Assembly (NCBI GenBank): GCA_948567375.1 | Contig: OX419758.1 | Span: 39,499,001-39,563,000 of the forward strand | Source of the DNA: Lunularia cruciata | Lineage: Eukaryota; Streptophyta; Marchantiopsida; Lunulariales; Lunulariaceae | DNA: 64,000 bases | Reading direction: 5' to 3' | Part shown: positions 33,097-43,766 of the stretch, piece by piece | How the letters are laid out: the number at the start of each line of letters is the position of its first letter | Numbering within the stretch: position 1 is the first letter of the stretch | The notes under the pieces: generated by a model | What the model was told of the DNA's origin: nothing | Databases searched by the model: none | Seen by the model: the letters and a program-made list of their open reading frames with translations, nothing else | Made by a program: the position numbers and the translations under genes

Positions 33097-33213
33097 GAGT
33101 GTTAGCCTTGGATGAGTATGATGGAGTTGGGGTTCCTTGCTTTCTTAGTCCATGGGGCACTACCATAATAGCCATCAAAGGTTCATCCTAAGTGACAGAT
33201 AGACCGGCTCACA
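33097..33213 (+). repeat. Y4 5' LTR, last 117 bp
   Basis: gagtgttagccttgg...accggctcaca aligns with the end of the Y1 LTR (about 7630-7746). The rest of this LTR is not seen to the left of the X-C/X-B block. Confidence 0.85.
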
Positions 33214-33217
33214 TTTT

Positions 33218-33232
33218 TGGTTCCATTGGCGG
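33218..33232 (+). other. Primer-binding site of Y4 (cut by V1)
   Basis: TGGTTCCATTGGCGG, four bases after the LTR end, then the V1 solo LTR begins. The Y3 copy reads TGGTTCCATTGCCGGGACC without interruption. Confidence 0.5.
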
Positions 33233-35666
33233 TGTGGTCAAGAAAAAGATTCACGGCTATCATTGGTGGCATTTGGTGAGAGCTAGAGTTTCCTTCCATG
33301 AGACCTTAACTCAAGAGTCTCTTGGCATTACTTGACACTTTGAGCTTAATTTTGCAATACAATGACCGTGGCTTTGTTTATGGTACTGGAATCTTGAGAA
33401 TATGCTTTGAGTGTCATTTGAATAGATAAGATGTGTGAGAGTATTTTAGTTAGGACATTTTTTTTCTTGAGCCAAAAAGTCTCAGAAGTTTTATTTGATG
33501 TTTTGATCAAATGAGCTTTTGAGCATTTTATGTTGAGTAATGAAGAAAAGAAGAAGAAGGGTTTTGAGAGTGGTTTTTTTTGGCAAAAGGACAAAGTTTT
33601 CAAGAAATGTTTTTTGGGAGATCTTTGCTTCAGGAAGGCTTCAAAGGAGCCTTGACGGATAATATGACATAAGGTTTGGAGAAGAGACATTTTGAGGGGA
33701 GAAGGGGTTTCTTGACAGGAAATGACTTTGAGAGATCAGTAGGGTTTTGAGATGAACTATGAGTGGAGAGGTTCTTGATAGGAAATGATTTTGAGAGATC
33801 AGTAGGATATGGAGAGGAACTTTGAGTAGAGAGGTTCTTGGCATGAAGTTTTTGGAACATCAGTAAAGTTGGAGAGCAGTTTCAAGAAGTGATAGAGGGA
33901 TTGTGAAAGAGAAAATGTTTTTCAGGAGACGAGCTTGGGACAATGAGGGTTTTGGGAAGAGGCTTGAAGGTTGACAGAGAGGTTCTTAATAGGAAATGAT
34001 TTCAAGAGATCAGTAGGATGTGGAGAGGAACTTTGAGTAGAGAGGTTCTTGGCAGGAAGTTTTTTGAAGATCAATAAAGCTGGAGAGGAGTTTCGAGAAG
34101 TGACAGAGGGATTGTGAAAGAGAAAATGTTTTTCAGGAGATGAGCTTTGAACAGTGAGGGTTTTTGGGAAGAAGCTTGAAGGTTGGCAAAGAGGTTCTTG
34201 ACAGAAAATGACTTTGAGAGATCAGTAGGGTTTTGAGGGGAACTTCAAGTAGAAAGGTTCTTGGCAGGAAAATTTTGGAAGATCAGTAAAACTAGAGAGA
34301 AACTTTGAGTGATAGGGGTTTGAAGTAGAGATGTTTTAGGAGTTTTGACAATTGAGGATTTTGGGAAGGAGTTGAAGGTTAGACTGAGATTCTTGCAAGG
34401 GATGTTTTGGGAGACCAAAAAAGCTGGAGAGAAGCTTCGAGTGACAGAGGTTGAAGTAGAAATGTTTTGAGGCGATGAGCTTTTGATAGTGAGGATTTTT
34501 CAAAGGAGTTTGAAGGTTGAAAGAGCTTTTGCAGGAAGGATCTGGGAAGTGTTAGAGGGTTTGGAAGAAGAAATGTTTCAAGAGAAGAAAGAGGGATTTT
34601 GGAGGAGCTTCAAGTGACAGAAGGTTAGGAGAAGAATCAAGAGCAAGGCAGGGGAGCAAACAAGAAGTACAGAGTGAAGAAGGGAGAGAGTTTGAGAAAA
34701 AGTACAAGAATAGTATCAAAAGAAGAGAAGAAGAAAATCAAACAACGAGATAAGGCAGATTGAGGAATCAAAAGCAGAGTATAGCAACAAAAGGAAAGAA
34801 AAATTAGAGAATGGTTTTGGACCATAGAAGAGTAGAGAGGGAAGGGCATCAAGAGGAAGAGAGAAGAAAGGAACAAAAAACTCAGAGAGGGTCTTGGACC
34901 ACCAAAAGGAAGAGAGAAAGGTGGTTTCTTGGAGGAAAAGAAAAGATCAAGGGAGGTCAAGAATTGGAGTGTGAGGAGAGAAATACTCAAGGAGGGGACC
35001 GTATGGACTCACAATGACAGGAGGGAGAAACCAAAGGAATTTTGTTGAACAGTGAAGACTTGGAGACGTTAGGCAAAGACTGCAAGCAGGAAGTCAAAGA
35101 CTGTAAGGGATAGGAGTTAAGACCAGGCTGACTTTGTGTTCTATACATGCTTGACTAGGCAGTGTGCTTAGATGCAAACATTATGCAGTTAGATCTACTT
35201 GATAGTCCTGAAAAGTTATGAATTTGAAACTTGGTGTGTAGATGGAAGTGATTTTCCTTGTTATTGAATGTGTGTGTACAAAAATAAGAAACAGTAATAA
35301 GAATGGAATAAACACCACGGTATTCAGCTAGGCTGCAAAATTCAAACAGGACATGGAACAAAATTATGGAGTTGAGTCAACTGCATGACCTATGGACTAG
35401 TCCTTAAATCCTTGAGTCTGTGCTTGGGCAAGACCTGAGGCTAGAGCAAAAACCCAGCACCCACCTAAGAAGGTCAGAGTGAGAAATAGTCTAGAATGAC
35501 AACTCAGGAATATTAGGCGCGGAATGGCAGCAAAAAGTTTGCCAAGAGAGGCTGTTGTCACAAAGCTGGAAAACATAACCATTGCTGAGACCATGATGAA
35601 CAAGCCAGCATAAGCACAAGCAGCCAGGTGCCCGGTGCAACTTGAGAGCTTACAATCCCCACAACA
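33233..35666 (+). mobile_element. Family V solo LTR V1 (2.43 kb)
   Basis: Begins TGTGGTCAAGAAAAAG and ends AATCCCCACAACA. Both ends match the reversed second copy at 61065-63591 (TGTCGTC...CCCCACGACA). The last 55 bp (gcacaagcagcca, ggtgc) align well between copies. Removing it rejoins Y4 leader sequence. The expected target duplication is only partly readable (GCGG left, CAAG right; Y consensus CCGG). The interior is G/A-rich with a tandem repeat of about 211 bp (33808-34230) containing gagaggttcttg. No coding domain seen. Confidence 0.75.
33700..34300 (+). repeat. Tandem repeats in V1
   Basis: The segment tggagaggaactttgagtag recurs at about 33809 and 34020, and the shorter motif gagatcagtaggg at 33734, 33795, 34006 and 34217. 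The higher-order period is about 211 bp. The repeat differs in sequence from the arrays of V2. Confidence 0.7.
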
Positions 35667-35689
35667 CAAGGACCTCGTTAGAAGGCAAG

Positions 35690-36500
35690 ATAATGTTTTG
35701 TGTACAATTCTATATTAGACAAAAGGAGGCTATGAGAGCTCACTTGGAGAAAAATTTAGAGGAGGAGAGGCTGAAATTATGTTGAAGAATTGGACCCATT
35801 TTTATACCCTGTAATTCATTATGATGTCTTTGAGGTGATTTTGTATATCTTGTAAACTTGAGAGGATTTGGAGAGATTGTGTGAAGTGGATTGCAGATTT
35901 TGGGGATTAAGGTGATTTTTGGCAAAATCTCAAGTTTGGGATCTGGACTTGAATTTCTATATATGATATTTTGGGTTATCCTTCAGTTATCACACTTGAA
36001 ATTATTGTGAGAGCTGCTATGTGCATTAGGCTAGAACTTTTGAAAGTTGATATGGTAAACTGCTCCCGCAAGTGCATGCTCTTTAGAAAATTATACAGAG
36101 TCTACCATTTCTTCAATTTTCAGTGGATTATATTAAAACTTTCTAAGAAAATTTAATGCATTATATCCTACCTGTTGACACAAAAAGTAGATAGAGATCA
36201 TTTTTAAGAAGAGAGTTACAGGCTTTTAAAGTGAGGGGGGTGGTTTTTAGACCAAATCTGAAATATGTGTGCTGAATAGAAAGTTGCCTAGGCCAAATTG
36301 CTCAATGAAGAAATCTGAAATTTTTCAGGGAGGAACACCCTAGAGTTTTTATCAAGTGTGAAAAATTTCAGAGTATTGTGACTTACCAGTTGTGATATTT
36401 GACTGACATTGTGAGGAAGGGTCAATTCTGCAGAGTTTAGATTTCATGCATGAGGAGTGTGAGAGCAGCAAAAAGCATGTTTGAGTGTTTAGACTCATCT
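35690..36500 (+). other. Y4 untranslated leader
   Basis: Matches the Y2 and Y3 leaders: broken MFCVQFYIRQKEAMRAHLE ORF at the start, then AT-rich non-coding sequence with tttttagaccaaatctgaaatatg. No intact ORF. The text that precedes ORF1 in Y2 and Y3 (GQFCRVEISCMRS) is broken here. Confidence 0.6.
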
Positions 36501-36507
36501 TGGGAAC

Positions 36508-36960
36508 ATGGAGGGTCACCAAGAGTGGAAATAGAGGCTATGCAAGGTTCCCCAAGGGTTTGAGGTGATTTTAGGGGTGGATTTGAGGAGAAGAGAGTTT
36601 AGAATAGAATTTGAAGAGAGTGTTGAGAAGATCCAAAAACCTACACCACTTGGAAGAAAGAGTGAGTCTACGTGCTTTTTATGTGGACAGAAGGGACATA
36701 AGGCAAGTTCATGTCCATTGAATTTTGAGAGCAAGAGATTGAGAGAAAGGAGAGGCTTACTTGACTTGTGTTTGCATGTTGGACCTTCTTCACCAAGATT
36801 AGGAGGGAGAAGATCTAAGACCAAGGATTTGTGTGAGGTTTGTGGAGTGGGAGGACTTCCAAAATGACATGAGTGTAGTAGAGTAAAAGCACTTTTGGAG
36901 ACTTTGGTGAAGGATCTTGGGGAGAGTCTTAGTATAGCTACATAAATACTACCATCTTTA
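36508..36960 (+). pseudogene. Y4 leader zinc-knuckle ORF (ORF1), broken
   Basis: The ATG at 36508 opens MEGHQEWK as in Y3 but hits TAG at codon 9. After that the frame is open (36565-36867) with IQKPTPLGRKSEST, knuckle CFLC-GQKGH-KASSC, SKRLRERRGLLDLCLHV and CEVCGVGGLPK. A TGA follows at the glycine before HEC. Sequence and order match Y2 and Y3. Confidence 0.6.
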
Positions 36961-37222
36961 TCAGCTAGTTCTCAAGATTAGTGATGGAGATAATCTTTCA
37001 ACTTATGGATAAACTATCCATGAGAGTCTGGTTAATATGCACACTTGGATTTGATATTGCTATAGAAATCTTGAAGCAACCTGAACCTTTTGTGTTCCCT
37101 AGGGTGGATTATTCTCAGATGGTGTTAGTCATGTATATACTCTTTTAGTTATAGAGTGTGAGAAAAGAAAAGAGAAAAAGAAAACATAAATTGAGAGGAA
37201 AGAAAGATAGTGAGGGGTTAAG

Positions 37223-38640
37223 ATAGAGAAACTTTTGGTTTTCTTTAGCAGGATGGAGAAGATGTGGAGGCCTCTAAAAGAGACTTGAAGAGAGCTTTCA
37301 TAGAAAAAAAAGGAGAGGATGAAGAATGAGTGGGCCTCATTATTACCACATTTCTTTGAGGATGTAGCACTTACATGATATGAGTCAGAATACCAAAAGA
37401 GAGAGAGGAGAGATGGAGAAGAAGAGTCTTGGGAGAGTTTGACTTCAGCACTCATTGAGAAATTTCTTCTAGATGAGAGTTATGAGAGATTGATGAGTGA
37501 GGTTACCTTTCTCAAACAAGGAGATGGAGAGAAAGTGAGAGTCTATATGGAAAGAGTGGAAAAGTTAGTGTCCAGATTTTGCATAGTGTTGAGGAAGGGT
37601 GGGGATGATGTGGAGACTACTATGATTGGCATAGGGGCCATGCTCACCAAGAATTTGGTGGGAGGATTGAGAACACAAATTAGAAGCAAGGTGAGATATG
37701 AGAAACCTTCTTCCAAGGTTGAAGCTATCAAGATTGCAGTTTGTATGGAGGAGAGTTTGGAAGGGGATGAGAGTGATTTGGTGGTGAAAAAGGTTGTGCA
37801 TCCTCCTCAAGGTTACAAGTATGGTGGAATTTCTGATACTTTGGTGGCAAAGGTTGCACGACAAGTAGTAGTTGCTCCAGTTCTTGCACCTCCACCAAAG
37901 GATCCACTTCAAACCATCACAGAACAACTTGCAAATCTCAAGATCAATGTGATGCAACTATGGGAGAAGAGAGAGGTGGATCAAAATGTGGGGAGAGGGC
38001 CTAGGAGTTATGGAAGTTATCCATATAGAGGAGGCCAACCAACCAACACTTTTAATGAGAGAAATTGTTTTGGTTGTGGAGGAAGAGGTCATATCCAAAG
38101 GAATTGCCCAAATTCCACTTTCCATGGAAGAAGGGGTTATGAAGGAGCCAAAAGGGGGAAAGAAGGAGGTAGTGAAACCCAAGTGGCTCCTTATCCAAAC
38201 AAAGGTAAGGGGATAGCATCTATCGATGTAGTTGAGAGCAAGTATGAGAAAGGAGAGTGCTCAAACTCCAAGAGTCTTAATTTGGAGCTTTTGGCACAAG
38301 ATAAGAAGAGAGCTCGTTTTGCAGAGGATGTGCACTCTTTTGAAGGATTTACTCCTAGCCAAGATACTCCTATGCCTACTAGGAGCACTCACACAAGCAC
38401 TTCAACACCATCAACAACAAAGACTCCAAGGAAGAAGTTGGAGATGGAGGACTTCTTGATCTCAAAACAAGAATGGAACTACAATGTCTTAGATTATGTT
38501 GGTTGTCACAAGGCTAACATCACAGTGGGCCAATTGATTGCTTTGAATCCTACTTTGAGAAAGGAGCTTATAGGTTGCTTGAGTTCTAAAGGAGCAAGAG
38601 GAAGAAGAAGGCAAAAGTTCCAGTATCAATGGGGGTGGTG
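37223..38640 (+). pseudogene. gag: Y4 gag, start codon lost
   Basis: The gag start seen in Y2 and Y3 (ATGGGGAAACTT) reads ATAGAGAAACTT here (37223), and a base is missing nearby. The frame is open from 37439 (MTSALIEKFLLDESYERL) through the complete knuckle CFGC-GGRGH-IQRNC (38066-38107) to about 38580, where a +1 frameshift at ttctaaaggagc ends the normal reading. Confidence 0.85.
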
Positions 38641-39365
38641 GATGCCAAACCAGCACAATGGGAAGCTTGTGAATATGCCTCCAAGATTGATGTGAGAGTT
38701 AATGGTCACAACATCAAGAATACATTGGTTGATGGAGGATCAGCAGTGAATGCTATATAAGAAAGGTTGATGAAGAAGTTGGGTGTGATACCCTCAAGAC
38801 CTTCAATGTTTGTGGTGAGCATGGGAAACAAGCAACAAGTTCAACCAGTAGGGGTGATGGATAAAGTGGTAGTTTCAGTTATGCGAGTTCAAAATCTCAT
38901 GACTTTCCAAGTCTTGAAGGATTCAAGCTATGACTTACTTCTTGGGGGGCCATGGTTGAGAGCAACATGCACAACTGATCAATGGCACAAAGGGTACTTG
39001 AGGATTGGGCAATCAAACCATAGAGTCACAATTCCTATGACTAATACCACCAACACTTCACATTCAAATTCACCATCTTTTGATTATTAGGAATCAGATT
39101 CTGAAGAAGGAGCTTCAAGTGTGGACACAAGCATAGAAGAGGAGACTTCCATGGAGGAGGATGAATCTAAATCTGAATCTGATTTAGATGTATATTCCTT
39201 GTGTGCTATGGATTTTTCACCTAAGCCAGAGGTTTTAAAGGACCCAGATAAATCACCATTGACACTTGAGGAGGTAGAGAGAATGTTAGCTACCCTCAAG
39301 TATGGCCCAAATGTTACCAAGGAGGAGAATGTGAGATTTGAGGAGATTTTTTGCAAGTTCATCCA
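38641..39365 (+). pseudogene. Y4 protease region, truncated
   Basis: Active-site text LVDGGSAVNAI (38726-38757), then TAA 38758-38760 where others have TCA. VVSMGNKQQVQPVGVMDKVV follows, open where Y1 and Y3 carry TGA, then DLLLGGPWLRATCTTDQW. The acidic spacer ends at about 39360 in the sequence that precedes RT; the LTR follows directly. Confidence 0.75.
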
Positions 39366-39919
39366 AGATAGAGGAGACCTTACTTTAGAGGAGGTGAAAG
39401 ATAAGCACCACTATTTTGGATTCTAGTGTGTTAACTTGGTATTATTCCTAGGTGTTTGGCTTTGAGGAAAGAGTTGAGAACTCTTGGGCTTGCAAGCCAT
39501 TTTGTTTTGGATTCTTCTATAGTCCAAGGATAGCCCATGTGAAGGAATTCTTGACTTAGTGGTTGGGTGAATATAAGATCACATGCTAATGGAATATGCC
39601 CATGTGAGTGAATATTCCTTTCTAATTTTTGACTTTACTTGACTTTTAGTGTAGTAACTTGGGATACTATGATAATTAGTAACTTTGGTACATAACTATT
39701 TCACAAGTATATAAACAAGGGGTGAGGAGGTACTCACCATCCTTACATTTGCAACTATCTCTCTCTCATTGAGTTCTCTAGTGAGCAATGTCTTGAGTCT
39801 TGGAGTGTTAGCCTTGGAGGAGTACGATGGAGTTGGGGTTCCTTGCTTTCTTAGTCCATGGTGCACTACCATAATAGCCATCAGAGGTTCATCCTCAGTG
39901 AGAGACAGGCCGGCTCATA
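39366..39919 (+). repeat. Y4 3' LTR, 3' part (554 bp)
   Basis: Joins gatagaggagaccttac of the LTR interior straight to gag-protease sequence, so the first 130 or so bp of the LTR and all of RT to integrase were removed in one deletion. Confidence 0.88.
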
Positions 39920-42386
39920 GGTCCGCTTGCATGTAGATTGTTGCCATGGCTCTTTCTTTTGGTAGGAGTTCTTGGTCTCTTGTGGTGATTTTCTTGTTGA
40001 TGTCTTTGGCCAACTTTCCCAACTCTTTGAAGACTTCCTCAAAGACCTTTTGTAGATTGGTGTTGGTAAAACACCCATCAACTTGGTAGTCCTTTGCTTC
40101 TTAATGAAAATCACATATCATTGGGATGCTCATTTGCTTGTTTGGTCTAATCTATCCAAGATTTCCCCTACAATCACTTTGGCAATTAGGTGTTGTTTGT
40201 CTTGCATAATGTTTTGAGTTTCTTGTTGATTTCTAGAAATTCTTGGCACAAGTAGGTCTATAAGCTTGTAATTGCTTCCCAATAATGAAGCATCATAGCT
40301 CTTGTGAAAGCTCCTTGGTGCAAGTGTCAAGGTTTTAGGCTTGTAAAGTAAAGAGTCCATAGATTTCTACAATGTATTTATAGGGGTAGCATTGTCTCAT
40401 AGGAAAATTGTTCTTACTTGCAAGAGATTAAATTTACTTTGCAAGTTGTGTCTTTTTACTCGAAGATCCAAAGTGCTTCAATGATTCAGGCATTTTTGTG
40501 TGTGTGGATATCAAAAGTCATGAATTTTGCTTAGTCTAGGTATTGGAGACAAATCATCCTTTGTGTGGTGTCATTTTTCCCTTGAATGTAAAGTGGTGCA
40601 TCCTATAATTATTATATGGCTTTGAAGGTTCTTGTAGTTTAGTGTTGGCTTCTTTTCTTGGACTGCAAGTTTGTGCAAGGGTATCTTGCAATGCAAGGGA
40701 ACCTACAATTGGTCCTATAATCATGTCAAGAGTCCTCTAAGTCTTAGAGGAAAGACTTGTTACAATGGTTGTCCTATATTGTGATGGTGGTCCCACAATC
40801 AAGGTGATTCTCCTTTGTGATAAGGAAACAATAGAATTCATGTGGAATCTTGTCTTCCTTGCCCCATAATGGAATGAAGTTTGGGTTGTGAGGTCTGCAC
40901 TTTGTGCTATTAGTAGGGGATTCCAAAATTTCTCCATCCAATGTCTTGAACTACACTAAATCTATTGTCAATTACTTCTTGTATTTTGTAAGGGCCTAGC
41001 TTTTTTTGCAAATTTGCTAGGGAATTGGCCCACTTTGTCATTGATTTTTAACACTAGATCTTTTTTGTAGAGTGGAACCTCTTTGGTTTTGGACTTGAAA
41101 TAGGTTTTATGCCTAGCTTGGGTGGTACATTGCATGTGCAATGCCTAGAGACATTTTTTATCAAGTTATGTAGTGCAAAAACTTGATCTTTAGCGGTTTC
41201 CTCCTCTTTAGATTGAGATATCCCTGTCAAAGTGCTTGTATTTTCTTGGAATGATAGGATCAAGAACTCAATGAGAAAAATTGCCCCTTACCCACAAACA
41301 AGTTGGAATGGGATGAAGCCCGTTATGAGCTTTACTATCATACAATAAGCCCATTATGTGCCTACTAGCTTTTCATCCCCAATAGGTTGGGTTTAAACTA
41401 AAAATTTTCTTTGAGGATGGTTAGCAGAATATAGTTGAGGTTTGGCTTTACTTTTTGATGAAAAGGTTATGTCAATTTTATGTCAAATTTTACACAATGT
41501 GATGAGTAGATGTTTTGTATTGGTCCTCTAGGGCAATAGCAATCTGGTTGTAGCCAAAATACTTGTCCATGAATGAGAAGCATTGGCTATGGGCAACCTT
41601 GTCCAACAACCTATCTGTGAAAGGGATTGGAAAGGGGTATGGGATGGTTTGGGCATTTAGGTTCCAAAAGTCTACATAGATTTGTACCTTGCTTATATCC
41701 TTCTTTGGGACCGCTAAGATCAAAGAAGCACATTTTGTTTCCAAGACAGGATATATGAACTTGCACTTGAGTAGATTTTGTGTTTGCTCCACACCTTTTG
41801 AGAGTAAATTGGGTTTAACCAATAAGGTTTGGACCTAATTGTGGTAGCATTTGGATGAAGCAAAATCTGATGCTGATACCGCTGAGGAACAACACCTAAA
41901 AAGTTTTTATAGTTGTAGGTAAACATATCTCAGAACTTGCAAAAAAGAGTTTGGTAGGAGAGTTGGTCTTCTTACGGCAAGTTGGTGCTAATCTGTAATA
42001 CCAATAGCTAGACATATTATCTAGAGGCGAAAATTAGCTTGGTAACATCTATAAGGATGTTGTGTATGATGGGCTAACTAGATTGGATAGATGCATTACC
42101 AAAAGAGTACTTCTACTAATAGGGTAGAAGTTGAAAATAGCCTAAAAACTTCAGAGCCAATTTTAGAGGCCTAAATGGATGAATTAGGCCTTGAAAATGC
42201 AAATTTTCCTTCCCCTTTGGGATAAAAAGCTTAACTTCTTATGCTCTACTCTACTCTCCATGTTTCTTGGTAGGTGATCCTTTAGGACTAGTTTTTGAGC
42301 ATTTATGAGATTGTCTCTCCCTTGATTTGCTAGACTCAAGATTCTTCCTCTTATTTGCTTTTTGCTAACATCTAACCTTGGGTTTG
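39920..42386 (-). mobile_element. Family U Ty3/Gypsy fragment (reverse, degraded)
   Basis: Minus-strand traces of a Gypsy pol. RT lies at 41930-41490 and an integrase C-terminal-like stretch at about 41263-40940 (CNVPPKLGIKPI, then GPYKIQEVIDNRFSVVQDI). Further downstream is a region encoding LLGSNYKLIDLLVPRISRNQ (40360-40130) of unknown type. Only about 230 bp separate the RT from the integrase tail, so RNase H and the integrase core are gone. No LTR could be assigned. Confidence 0.6.
41490..41926 (-). pseudogene. U reverse transcriptase fragment
   Basis: Two frames: FTYNYKNFLGVVPQRYQHQI (41926 on, pol before RT) and an RT part (41822 on) with FIYPVLETKCASLILAVPKK, IYVDFWNLNAQTIPYPFPIP and MDKYFGYNQIAIALEDQYKT. 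The catalytic D-D box is not present. The sequence is unlike the X, Y and W RTs. Confidence 0.65.
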
Positions 42387-43189
42387 TGTGACAACCCGGC
42401 AAATATCACTTTTGTGATAATCAGGTAAGTAAAGTTTGTTCCCACAGAGATACTGGTCAGAATTGGTCAAATACAAAGTCAAATGTCACAATGTAGTTCT
42501 TCTTGGTTGCATCCTTAATCTCTTAGGTAGAAACCACACCCAGAAGAGAGTAACAAGCACTGACTTGCAGTCTTGTCACAAATTCACACTCCTTAATTAC
42601 AACTCCATCAAATCTTTCCAAACAATCTTGATTGTGATGATTTAGGCTCTCCCAAAAATGGCACTTTACTGCAAAAAAACTTTGCCTCAGAATTGTGTTC
42701 CATCCCTCCACTAAAGGCACAACTTCCTTGATTGAAATTGCTTCACATTAACATTGCATTGCACTCACAAATGTAGAATACTACTTACACTACAATTCTT
42801 CTCAGATCTGTCAAGGCATTGCTCCAATTGTACTTCACTCAGGATCAAACACATAGAATTAAGATCAAGGCTACGGAATCCAACATCCAACAAACACATT
42901 GACTTGCACTTTGAATTTCTCCACACACTCACAAACAGACAACAGAATTGACACTTGGAATCAATCTCAAGCAATGAGCACTGCTTCACAACACTTCACT
43001 TTATCTATTCTCAGAAATAATGAGCACTGAACAACATTTTCTTGCGAATGCCACTCTTAAATAGTGCAACAAATGATAGTTACTAACAACTATACCGTTT
43101 CTTAACAACTCTTCTAACCTACAGATCCAAACTGACAATGCAACTCTTCTTATCTACCTCTTCAAATCTCAAAATTGTTTCTACTTTGA

Positions 43190-43766
43190 TCCAATGTCTA
43201 CTTCTTCCTTGGCTTCCAATCCTCACTTACTACTCTATCCTTGGGTTTCACAACTACTAATTCCTCTACCAATTCTAACACTTCTTTGTTTTGATTTACA
43301 ATTCCTCTAGTGGGTAATCCATCTTACTCCTTATCTTCCGACCCACTCTTCTCTAATATCTCTGATGGTAACTCCAAATATATCTTTACTCCTATGTCAT
43401 CTACTTTGGGTTTTGCTCTTACATCCTTCTGAAGTTTATCTATCTCCAATTTCACTAAGTCTAATCTAATCGTGATATTGTCTTCCACTTCCAATATCTT
43501 TCTATCTACATGAGTTGTGAGACTGATAAGAAAAGCATTCAAATCTTTATCCTTTGCATTTCTCCTCCTTGTCTCCTACACCAACAACTTCAACTTGTGC
43601 AGTGTTGTTTCTTCAATTTGCACAATGGCTTCTGTACTCAACATCGCATTCATCTTCATTACTTTCTCCTTCAATAGCTCTAGTCTCATTCTTTTCTTTT
43701 GTTCTTGATCTGCAAGCCAATCCTCTCTATACATCACCAATTCTGCTTCAAACTCGGATTTCATTG
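43190..43766 (-). pseudogene. LTR-encoded coiled-coil ORF, copy E, C-terminal part
   Basis: Frames 43708-43576 and 43542-43324 match the C-terminal segment of copy B: end of the coiled coil (LADQEQKKRMRLELLKE, MNAMLSTEA), then DRKILEVEDNITIRLDLVKL. The frame is broken near 43560. The ORF continues upstream at 60729-61056 and 63596-64000. Confidence 0.65.
43762..43766. other. Left target duplication CATTG of X-D
   Basis: CATTG here and at 60724-60728 flank X-D. Removing 43767-60728 rejoins copy E as ggatttcattgtcttcttc, consistent with the coiled-coil sequence of copy B. Confidence 0.9.

Larger units (their letters stand above)
33097..39919 (+). mobile_element. Family Y element Y4, truncated
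   Basis: Order is the 5' LTR end (33097-33213), primer site, a V solo LTR, leader with ORF1, gag, protease, then a join at 39365/39366 to the 3' part of the LTR. RT, RNase H and integrase are deleted. X-C is inserted in its 5' LTR. The right LTR end reads CTCATA in place of CTCACA, followed by family U sequence. Confidence 0.88.
42387..43766 (-). mobile_element. Family X LTR, copy E, part 1 (reverse)
   Basis: Starts on the plus strand TGTGACAACCCGGCAAATATC, the exact complement of the canonical X LTR end. It carries U5, TATTTAAG (43056-43063, minus) and the ORF C-terminal part (about 43190-43766; VDRKILEVEDNITIRL). It is cut at 43766 by X-D and resumes at 60724. No primer site lies left of 42387, so it is a 3' or solo LTR. 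Confidence 0.88.

Noticed and set aside
33340-34620. Purine-rich region as an exon-bearing host gene
   Set aside because: It has no sustained sense frame, contains a 211-bp tandem repeat, and lies within the V1 LTR boundaries.
35397-35669. 90-codon hydrophobic minus-strand ORF resembling a two-helix membrane protein
   Set aside because: It spans the end of the V1 LTR. The homologous end of V2 is in another frame and shows no equivalent protein, so it is chance.
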